NCBI GenBank assembly: GCA_002506645.1
Contig: DAXY01000106.1
Span: forward strand, 3,207 to 8,866
Reading direction: 5' to 3'
DNA: 5,660 nt
Origin: Vulcanisaeta distributa
GTDB lineage: Archaea; Thermoproteota; Thermoprotei; Thermoproteales; Thermocladiaceae
Both the position numbers and the translations under genes were made by a program. The notes under the pieces are model-generated. The model made no database searches, was not told where the DNA came from, and was given only the letters and a program-made list of their open reading frames with translations. This document shows, one piece after another, positions 1 through 4,883 of the stretch. The first letter of the stretch is position 1; every line of letters begins with the position of its first letter.

Positions 1-52
1 AGGAGTAAGAGGAGGAAATGATTTTTATTACCTCATCACCATCCCCAAGGAA
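1..52. other. Left-edge flank without a supported gene
   Basis: This is the region downstream of the minus-strand ATP-cone gene. Read on the minus strand it is pyrimidine-rich towards the edge (TTTCCTCCTCTT at about 6-17), which could act as a loose archaeal pyrimidine-tract terminator, but there is no clear hairpin or long T run. The ATG and GTG codons at about 37-44 on the minus strand reach a TAA within a few codons, so no downstream gene starts here. Confidence 0.35.
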
Positions 53-331
53 CTACTCAACCTCCTTCTCCGTCAACCTGCGCTTCACGGCCCTGTCAAA
101 GACGATCCAATTCCTATACCACTCCTCATTCACCTTCTTAAGCTCGGTCAGTATGGCCTTGGTCAGGTCCTTGGCCGTGACCCTATCCACATCCATGAAC
201 TGGCACTCGATTTTCCTAGCAATCCTCCTGGCCACGTCGATTGGCGCGCCTGCCTTGAGTATACTCACGATAACCTTTTCAATTATGAAATCCTCCTCAG
301 TGCCGTCCCTCTTAACCACCTTATTTACCAT
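53..331 (-). CDS. Stand-alone ATP-cone domain protein
   Basis: This 92-residue protein consists almost entirely of one ATP-cone. Residues 4-15 carry the typical opening (KVVKRDGTEEDF), followed by the helix IIEKVIVSILKAG, and residues about 51-84 match the closing helices of the fold (VTAKDLTKAI through NWIVFDRAVKR). In class I/III ribonucleotide reductases and in the bacterial repressor NrdR this domain binds ATP or dATP and acts as an allosteric switch. Here no reductase or zinc ribbon is attached, so the output partner is unknown. A nucleotide-sensing regulator or a separate allosteric subunit is possible. It is the last of three minus-strand genes, 64 bases after the Clp1-type kinase. The ATG at 331 lacks a Shine-Dalgarno sequence. 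A GTG at 319-317, just before the domain motif, lies about 27 bases from a TATA-like box and could be the true leaderless start. The domain call is firm; the role is not. Confidence 0.82.
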   Translation of the reverse strand: MVNKVVKRDGTEEDFIIEKVIVSILKAGAPIDVARRIARKIECQFMDVDRVTAKDLTKAILTELKKVNEEWYRNWIVFDRAVKRRLTEKEVE

Positions 332-342
332 AGTGATTAATT

Positions 343-350
343 GATAAAAT
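343..350 (-). promoter_or_regulatory. TATA-like box for the ATP-cone gene
   Basis: On the minus strand the sequence reads ATTTTATC, preceded by purines (GGTAAG) that resemble a BRE. Its core centre is about 27 bases upstream of the GTG at 319, the usual spacing to an archaeal start site. It is too close to serve the ATG at 331. A weaker alternative, TATTTCTA at 357-364, would fit the ATG, and AATTTATTAG at about 373-382 would give a leader of roughly 20 bases. Confidence 0.45.
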
Positions 351-395
351 CTTACCTAGAAATACCTTTCCCTAATAAATTATGTTGGTCCTAAG

Positions 396-1715
396 TTACG
401 ATTTTCTGGAGAGATTTTGTGATGACAGTAGTGACTCAATCTTACTTATGTAAAGCGTCTTTTCAACCTCCTCATAATTATCATTAACTCTAATCATGCC
501 AAGCCTTATGTGGTCAATCGCCCCCTCATTATTGAACGACTTAGGTATTGAGATCACCGCCTTTCCCGTATTGTAATAGATCTTCCTGAGTACGCCTAGT
601 GATAGTAGGTGGTCATTCCTATCCTCGAGAGCCACAAGTAGGCCCTTTTCCCAATTCTCTGGAAGTATTGCTATGATTACGTCGCCTATGCTCTTGGTTT
701 GAAACTCCTTAACACTACCAATGGCGATGGCAACACCTCCCCACTGCTCAATGTAATGTATTGGCATGTTTAGGCTCCTCCTAATTAACCTGGTGACGTA
801 GTTGTCATACCTCAAGCCATTGAATAGCGGTAGGTTCGCGATGGGCCTCTCCCTCAGGTTTATGCTCAATTCCCTCGATGGCATTATGTACTTGCTATAT
901 CCCATCTCCCTCCTTATCTTCCTATCATCCCTATCCCTAATCCTGGCATTGGGTGGTGATGGCAACACAATCACGTCATCAATAACGCCCCTTAATCCCC
1001 TAAGCAACTCATTCACCTCATCACCCCGCCTGATGACGACGATTCTGTTCGCCGCAACGCGCCTGATGAGTTCAACCTTGAACTTCACCGCATCAGGTCC
1101 TGACACCCAACCGTCCGTGTTTATCACCACGGCATCAACACCGTAATCACGCCTAAGCTCGTCGGCTAGTTTAGAAATGGCGCTCAGCACGTACTCCCAA
1201 ACATGCTCTATACTTGTTGTCTTAACGAATATGGACCTCAAACTCCTTAACTGCGTTAAATGCGTTATGAAGCCTGTGGCTACGGATGCCGATACCGTAG
1301 TTGGCGGACCAATGTCATTTTGGCCCGGGTCACCATCAATAACGCCCACCCTGAGCCCATCCCTCACTCCCATATTCGTTAGTATGGTGGTTACCGTGGT
1401 CTTCCCAACATCCATGGCGCCAAGCACGACCACCGTGGAGTTCCTTAGCTTCAAAGTTGATAATTCCCTATCCCAAATGTCGATGGTTTCGTCACCGCCA
1501 TTTATCCGTTCTATCCTGCCCTCAGGCCCAAGTACGACATCTATCCTTCCCTCGCTAAGGGACTTAACTATGATTCGTCTACCCCTCATTACTGTGAATG
1601 AGCTTCCAGGCCCATACTCAACGCCTAATACGTATAATTTGCCGTCTAATATCCTAATACTGGCTGGGCCATCAATACCTAGGAATTCGTTAGGCCCCAC
1701 CGCCTGTATTTCCAC
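396..1715 (-). CDS. Clp1/Grc3-family polynucleotide 5'-hydroxyl kinase
   Basis: This 439-residue protein shows the three-part Clp1 layout. An N-terminal beta-rich domain (about 1-90) contains the LGIDGPASIRILDGKLYVLG pattern. The central P-loop kinase domain (about 93-290) has Walker A GAMDVGKT at 99-106, very close to the Clp1 GxxDVGK loop, the metal/substrate motif VIDGDPGQ at 125-132, TDGWVSG at 200-206 as in the Clp1 TxGWxxG motif, and a basic lid-like segment (RIRDRDDRKIRRE) at 258-270. A C-terminal domain covers about 315-439. Characterised archaeal members phosphorylate the 5'-hydroxyl of RNA or DNA using ATP, and eukaryal relatives act in mRNA 3'-end formation, tRNA splicing and rRNA processing. 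All catalytic motifs look intact, so activity is expected. The natural substrate in archaea is not settled. The start is GTG, about 27 bases after a TATA box, which suggests a leaderless message. It lies between the Cys4 gene and the ATP-cone gene on the same strand. Confidence 0.92.
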   Translation of the reverse strand: MEIQAVGPNEFLGIDGPASIRILDGKLYVLGVEYGPGSSFTVMRGRRIIVKSLSEGRIDVVLGPEGRIERINGGDETIDIWDRELSTLKLRNSTVVVLGAMDVGKTTVTTILTNMGVRDGLRVGVIDGDPGQNDIGPPTTVSASVATGFITHLTQLRSLRSIFVKTTSIEHVWEYVLSAISKLADELRRDYGVDAVVINTDGWVSGPDAVKFKVELIRRVAANRIVVIRRGDEVNELLRGLRGVIDDVIVLPSPPNARIRDRDDRKIRREMGYSKYIMPSRELSINLRERPIANLPLFNGLRYDNYVTRLIRRSLNMPIHYIEQWGGVAIAIGSVKEFQTKSIGDVIIAILPENWEKGLLVALEDRNDHLLSLGVLRKIYYNTGKAVISIPKSFNNEGAIDHIRLGMIRVNDNYEEVEKTLYISKIESLLSSQNLSRKS

Positions 1716-1737
1716 GATTTAAATTATTAATACGTAA

Positions 1738-1745
1738 TTATTTAA
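1738..1745 (-). promoter_or_regulatory. TATA box for the Clp1-type kinase gene
   Basis: The minus strand reads TTAAATAA, with GC just upstream. The core centre is about 27 bases before the GTG start at 1715, so transcription would begin at or next to the start codon. No Shine-Dalgarno sequence lies between the box and the gene. The box sits in the 62-base gap after the Cys4 gene, which suggests the kinase has its own promoter. Confidence 0.6.
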
Positions 1746-1777
1746 GCTTGATTACTCAATGAAGCGCGTTGAAGGGC

Positions 1778-2098
1778 TTAGTAGAGTGCCAAGTCCCTGA
1801 AGTCGTAGGGTATTGGCTTACCGCTCTTCTTAAGCTCATCAAACCTGCTCGCCAGGAATGACTCGAGTATTGGGCATCCCTCGTACTTTCCCTCCCTTGG
1901 GCATTTATGGTTCTCGGTATTAAATAGTATGAAGCAATCCCCGGACCTTGTGTCGTAGTATGGGCACTTCTTGTAGTAATCCTTCATTGACCTTATTATC
2001 CTAACGATCCATCGTTGTTTGGGGTCCTTTATTTCCCGCTTCAATTCATACTCGTTTAGGTCTTCCTCATCTGAGTAGCCATATTTCACTAGAACCAC
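1778..2098 (-). CDS. Small four-cysteine protein of unknown function
   Basis: I do not recognise the family. The protein has 106 residues, or 103 if it starts at the GTG of codon 4. An acidic N-terminus (SDEEDLNEYE) is followed by a basic stretch (about 21-44) and then a cysteine region: C45, C55, C66 and C75, with H65 beside C66. Two cysteines are followed by proline-tyrosine or proline-isoleucine (CPYY at 45, CPIL at 75). Four cysteines in 31 residues could bind zinc or an Fe-S cluster, but the spacings (9, 10 and 8 residues between them) do not match a standard CxxC zinc ribbon or ferredoxin. The C-terminus (about 76-106) looks helical and then extended. There is no signal peptide or membrane segment, so it is probably cytoplasmic. 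It is the first gene of the minus-strand set and diverges from the MoxR gene. Codon use resembles its neighbours, and the well-placed promoter and Shine-Dalgarno sequence support a real gene. Confidence 0.75.
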   Translation of the reverse strand: MVLVKYGYSDEEDLNEYELKREIKDPKQRWIVRIIRSMKDYYKKCPYYDTRSGDCFILFNTENHKCPREGKYEGCPILESFLASRFDELKKSGKPIPYDFRDLALY

Positions 2099-2100
2099 CT
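2094..2100 (-). promoter_or_regulatory. Shine-Dalgarno sequence that favours GTG 2089 as start
   Basis: The minus strand reads AGGTGGT, whose AGGTG can pair with the end of archaeal 16S rRNA. It overlaps the outermost GTG codon (2098-2096) and lies about 6 bases before the in-frame GTG at 2089-2087. That spacing fits initiation at 2089, giving a protein three residues shorter than the longest reading. Confidence 0.5.
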
Positions 2101-2131
2101 TTTGTGGACGACTAAGGCGTTATTGGGTGAG

Positions 2132-2141
2132 TATATTAATA
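2132..2141 (-). promoter_or_regulatory. TATA box for the four-cysteine protein gene
   Basis: The minus strand reads TATTAATATA, preceded by a purine-rich BRE-like GAAAGG. Its centre predicts a start site near 2109-2111. That leaves a leader of about 11 bases to GTG 2098 or 20 bases to GTG 2089, long enough to contain the Shine-Dalgarno sequence. This is the minus-facing half of the divergent 2099-2221 spacer. Confidence 0.6.
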
Positions 2142-2176
2142 CCTTTCTCCTCGTGCCAAGCAGATTAATTAAAACG

Positions 2177-2185
2177 GTGCAGCAC
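2177..2185. repeat. Short inverted repeat upstream of the MoxR promoter
   Basis: GTGC-A-GCAC is a perfect 4+4 inverted repeat with a one-base centre. It ends a few bases before the BRE/TATA region of the MoxR gene, where an activator or repressor could bind. A repeat this short can easily arise by chance. Confidence 0.25.
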
Positions 2186-2190
2186 TAAAA

Positions 2191-2198
2191 ATTTAAAG
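2191..2198 (+). promoter_or_regulatory. TATA box for the MoxR gene
   Basis: The sequence is ATTTAAAG within an A-rich run, with core TTTAAA at 2192-2197. Its centre is about 27 bases before the ATG at 2222, and no Shine-Dalgarno sequence is present, so the transcript is predicted to be leaderless. Confidence 0.6.
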
Positions 2199-2221
2199 CT
2201 CAATAATTGTGGCTATATTGA

Positions 2222-3223
2222 ATGGCGACAGGTAAGGAATTAATGGCGTTGCTGCCGCGATTATCAGACTTGGTTAAGAGGGAGGAGATTCAGGTTAGTA
2301 AGTTGGTCACGGATGCGATAAGGACTAAGGGCGTCAAGAAGATATTGGCCGAGCTGGAGAGGGAGCTTAAGGGATTGAATGATATTGCCATGGACGTGCT
2401 CAGCAGCCTTGCCGTGGGTAGGCACGTATTGATAATGGGCCCCGTGGGTATTGGGAAGACCACACTCGCCGAAACGCTGGCGGAGATCCTCCACATAACC
2501 GAGCCACCCTACATAGAGGTCGCATGCCATAGCCACATGACGGCCACCGAGTTGACGGGCGACATAGACATCGCAGTGGCCCTACAGGCCGGCCTCGATC
2601 ACCCACTGGCCTATATACCCGGGCCCCTGGTCATGGCTCACGGGGGTATATTAATACTTGACGAGATAAATAGGTTAAATCCATACAGTCAAGCAGCCCT
2701 GTTACAAGTCCTTCAGGAACACTACGTCTTCATTAGGGGCTTCAAGATAAGGAGTGACTTCCTCGTAATAGCAACGTCAAACCCAGCCGAGTATTCAGGC
2801 GTTTATGAACTCAGCGAGGCATTGGCAGATAGGATGAAGGTTGTGGAGATACCATACCCAGACAAGGACCTACTAAAGTCAATACTAGCCTGGAAGAGCA
2901 GCCTATACATGGAGCACCTAGGCCTAAAGGCACCCGAAGCCCTCACAGACGTGACCGCAACCTTCATGACCCTAGTGGCCCAGGACAATAACATTGAGGT
3001 CGGCCCAAGCATTAGGTCCGCCATATACGCAATAACCACGGCCATGTCCAGGGCGTGGCTCGAGGGCAAGGAGGTCTCACTGAATGATCTGAAGAGGGAG
3101 ATAGTCAGCAACATGGTCAATGTGGTCCGCGGAAGCTTCGCCAATGAGGCCGAGAAGAAGGATTACCTTGCGCGTAAGTTTGATGAAGCCGTGATGATGT
3201 ATAGGAGGTATTCAAGGAAGTAA
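2222..3223 (+). CDS. MoxR-family AAA+ ATPase
   Basis: This 333-residue AAA+ ATPase belongs to the MoxR / magnesium-chelatase-like clade. After a helical N-terminus (about 1-50) come Walker A GPVGIGKTT at 73-81, Walker B ILILDEIN at 143-150, sensor 1 ATSNP at 184-188, the arginine-finger motif ALADRM with R204, and sensor 2 in GPSIRS with R265. All residues needed for ATP hydrolysis are present. Family members form hexamers that remodel or mature other proteins, often metal enzymes, together with a VWA-domain partner. The next gene encodes such a partner. At 333 residues it is a minimal MoxR core without the extra domains found in E. coli RavA. The ATG start lies about 27 bases after a TATA box, so the message is probably leaderless. 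The client protein cannot be told from sequence. Confidence 0.93.
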   Translation: MATGKELMALLPRLSDLVKREEIQVSKLVTDAIRTKGVKKILAELERELKGLNDIAMDVLSSLAVGRHVLIMGPVGIGKTTLAETLAEILHITEPPYIEVACHSHMTATELTGDIDIAVALQAGLDHPLAYIPGPLVMAHGGILILDEINRLNPYSQAALLQVLQEHYVFIRGFKIRSDFLVIATSNPAEYSGVYELSEALADRMKVVEIPYPDKDLLKSILAWKSSLYMEHLGLKAPEALTDVTATFMTLVAQDNNIEVGPSIRSAIYAITTAMSRAWLEGKEVSLNDLKREIVSNMVNVVRGSFANEAEKKDYLARKFDEAVMMYRRYSRK

Positions 3224-3263
3224 GTGTTAACATGAATAGGCATAGGTGATTAAGTGGGTAAGT

Positions 3264-3273
3264 TATTTAATAT
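3264..3273 (+). promoter_or_regulatory. TATA box for the VWA gene
   Basis: The sequence TATTTAATAT lies in the 80-base gap after the MoxR gene. Its centre predicts a start site near 3295 and a leader of about 8 bases before the TTG at 3304. The leader contains GGGGTT, at best a weak Shine-Dalgarno match. The VWA gene may therefore be transcribed on its own, with or without read-through from the MoxR gene. Confidence 0.5.
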
Positions 3274-3303
3274 GGCGTACAATATCCATAGTGGGGTTAG
3301 AGC

Positions 3304-4821
3304 TTGAGTATAGCCATAGATCCCATGCAGATAATCACGAAGGTGCTCAGCAAGGTTTATGAGTATTTACAGTCAGATTCAAGAGTCATTAGGCCCGGCT
3401 CGGTTAGGAGTTTCGAGGCCGCAATCAACGACATAATGATGAGGATACTAATCGAGGGCGGCGTTGATTATGGCAGGTTTAAAGAGACCGTGATTAGGGT
3501 CGGAATCGAGAACCTATACCTATCCGTGGAGACTTCCAATCCAGACGAGAAGAGGAGAGTGCTTGAGGAGGCCTTTGAGAAGGCGTTTGAGGATATTGAG
3601 AAAGCGCATGAGGAGACTGAGGAGCAACCAATGCAGCAGATTACCGGGCCCAACATGAGCAGCGGTGAAGTTACTGGGAATGCGGAGGTAAGCGATTATG
3701 AAAGGAGTACGGGTAGTATTAGCGGTGGTTTTGGCGCTGAGTATAGCGCCGAGGAGGGTCAGGAATTGTCAATGAGTAGGCCATTGGTAACTAACGTTGA
3801 TGAGCACAGTAAGGATGCTAAACTCGATTCAATAATATCGACAATATATGAGATACTGTATGGAGGCGTCGGCACCGTTAACTTCCTAAACCTTGCCCAA
3901 TTAATAAACATGTTCATAGACCCATACGCAAACATTGTGGAGAAGGTTAAGGTACTCAGGAAGATGGAGCCATACCTGAGGAACTATGGGTTATTACCCA
4001 CGGACTTCAGGAGGAGTAGGGATGGGGAGAGGGTGTTTGAGGCCCTGAGGAATGTTGTTAGGAATGCCATGAGTGGCATGGGGCAGGTCAAGGTTGTTAA
4101 GTTCACGGACATTGATAAGTACCCAACCTACGTCGTCAGCGTTAGGGAGTATAAGATCGGCGATAGTTACTTTGACGTTGATCTGCAGAAGACGGCGATG
4201 AACCTGAGCAGGAAGTCCATGATGCATAAGCTATTCACTAATAAGGACATCGTGGTTAAGGAGTACGCAAACGTGAAGATGATAGACATAGTCCTGTGCC
4301 TAGACGTTTCAGGAAGCATGAGGGAGCTCAGCAACGGAATGCCCAAGATAGAGATTGCTAAGGACGCCGTGGCTCAGTACATAGAGTTCCTATCAAGGAC
4401 TAATGATAGGCTTGCCATGGTACTATTTAACTTCAGGGCCGACGTACTCTGGGGGTTACACCAGGTTAGGAGGTATCGGCAGCAGATGAATTACATGCTC
4501 AAGTACGTATATGCAGGCGGTGGTACGAACCTGGCCAATGCCCTCGAGAGGTCTAGGGAGGTCCTGACAAGGTCTAGGAGCAATTCTAAGCATGTGATTT
4601 GCGTAACGGATGGTAGGACGGTCAATTCAAGCATGTGCATTAAGGAGGCCGTTAGACTTAGGAGGGGTGGTACCACAATTTCGACGATAGCCATTGGCGA
4701 GAATAGCGATGATGAATTATTAATGAGACTCTCCAAGATCGGCGGTGGCTTGTTTATAAAGATAAGTAGTATTCATGACCTTGGAAAGGCGTTGATAATG
4801 GATAAACTACACACCATGTGA
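3304..4821 (+). CDS. VWA-domain protein, partner of the MoxR ATPase
   Basis: This 505-residue protein has its von Willebrand A domain at the C-terminus (about 325-500). The metal-ion-dependent adhesion site is complete: DVSGS at 334-338 (D334, S336, S338), T408 in GGGTNL, and D436 in VTDG. It should therefore bind Mg2+ or a similar ion. The N-terminal part (about 1-105) is predicted helical and charged. A Gly/Ser/Glu-rich, low-complexity stretch (about 103-170) looks like a flexible linker, followed by a second helical region (about 172-260). A helical N-terminus with a C-terminal VWA domain, next to a MoxR gene, resembles the ViaA partner of RavA, although sequence identity was not tested. 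There is no signal peptide or membrane helix, so it is probably cytoplasmic. The TTG start is the first usable start after an in-frame TAG at 3298; ATG 3325 is the alternative. Its substrate is unknown. Confidence 0.88.
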   Translation: MSIAIDPMQIITKVLSKVYEYLQSDSRVIRPGSVRSFEAAINDIMMRILIEGGVDYGRFKETVIRVGIENLYLSVETSNPDEKRRVLEEAFEKAFEDIEKAHEETEEQPMQQITGPNMSSGEVTGNAEVSDYERSTGSISGGFGAEYSAEEGQELSMSRPLVTNVDEHSKDAKLDSIISTIYEILYGGVGTVNFLNLAQLINMFIDPYANIVEKVKVLRKMEPYLRNYGLLPTDFRRSRDGERVFEALRNVVRNAMSGMGQVKVVKFTDIDKYPTYVVSVREYKIGDSYFDVDLQKTAMNLSRKSMMHKLFTNKDIVVKEYANVKMIDIVLCLDVSGSMRELSNGMPKIEIAKDAVAQYIEFLSRTNDRLAMVLFNFRADVLWGLHQVRRYRQQMNYMLKYVYAGGGTNLANALERSREVLTRSRSNSKHVICVTDGRTVNSSMCIKEAVRLRRGGTTISTIAIGENSDDELLMRLSKIGGGLFIKISSIHDLGKALIMDKLHTM

Positions 4822-4852
4822 CTCGGTAATACGTGATCACCGGCTTAATTCC

Positions 4853-4860
4853 TTTATATA
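4853..4860 (+). promoter_or_regulatory. TATA box for the primase large subunit gene
   Basis: TTTATATA is a strong archaeal TATA match, about 28 bases before the GTG at 4884. It lies in the 60-base gap after the VWA stop codon and predicts a leaderless transcript starting at TTG 4881 or GTG 4884. Confidence 0.65.
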
Positions 4861-4883
4861 TCCACAGTATAATTACTGATTTG

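Noticed and set aside
35..41. Box C-like GTGATGA on the minus strand, possible C/D box RNA
   Set aside because: No matching D box (CTGA) is visible before the window edge, and a single 7-base match is not enough. Similar box C-like matches at 419-425 and 3191-3197 on the plus strand also lack a D box nearby.
2..52. In-frame continuation of the ATP-cone frame past its TAG stop to the window edge
   Set aside because: About 17 codons without a stop are expected by chance quite often, and there is no sign of recoding or pyrrolysine use. The domain is already complete at the stop.
18..344. Plus-strand frame preceded by a GAGGAGG sequence close to an ATG
   Set aside because: It is antisense to the well-supported ATP-cone gene, its product is a Ser/Thr/Leu-rich sequence with no domain, and the spacing from GGAGG to ATG is too short. 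The match is probably the reverse of pyrimidine-rich sequence downstream of that gene.
802..1722. Long plus-strand frames opposite the kinase gene
   Set aside because: They are low-information mirror frames of a gene with clear Clp1 motifs, and they lack promoters or recognisable domains.
2264..2606. Overlapping minus-strand frames inside the MoxR gene
   Set aside because: They lie antisense to the Walker A region of a firmly identified AAA+ gene and show no motif of their own.
2440..3100. Shift to C/A-ending codons in the middle of the MoxR gene compared with its ends
   Set aside because: The stretch covers the conserved catalytic core and similar patches occur in the VWA gene. This fits normal local codon preference better than a transferred segment.
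4549..4578. Direct repeat AGGTCTAGG, two copies 21 bases apart
   Set aside because: Both copies encode Arg-Ser-Arg in the VWA gene in the same frame and are explained by the peptide sequence; there is no sign of a functional DNA repeat.
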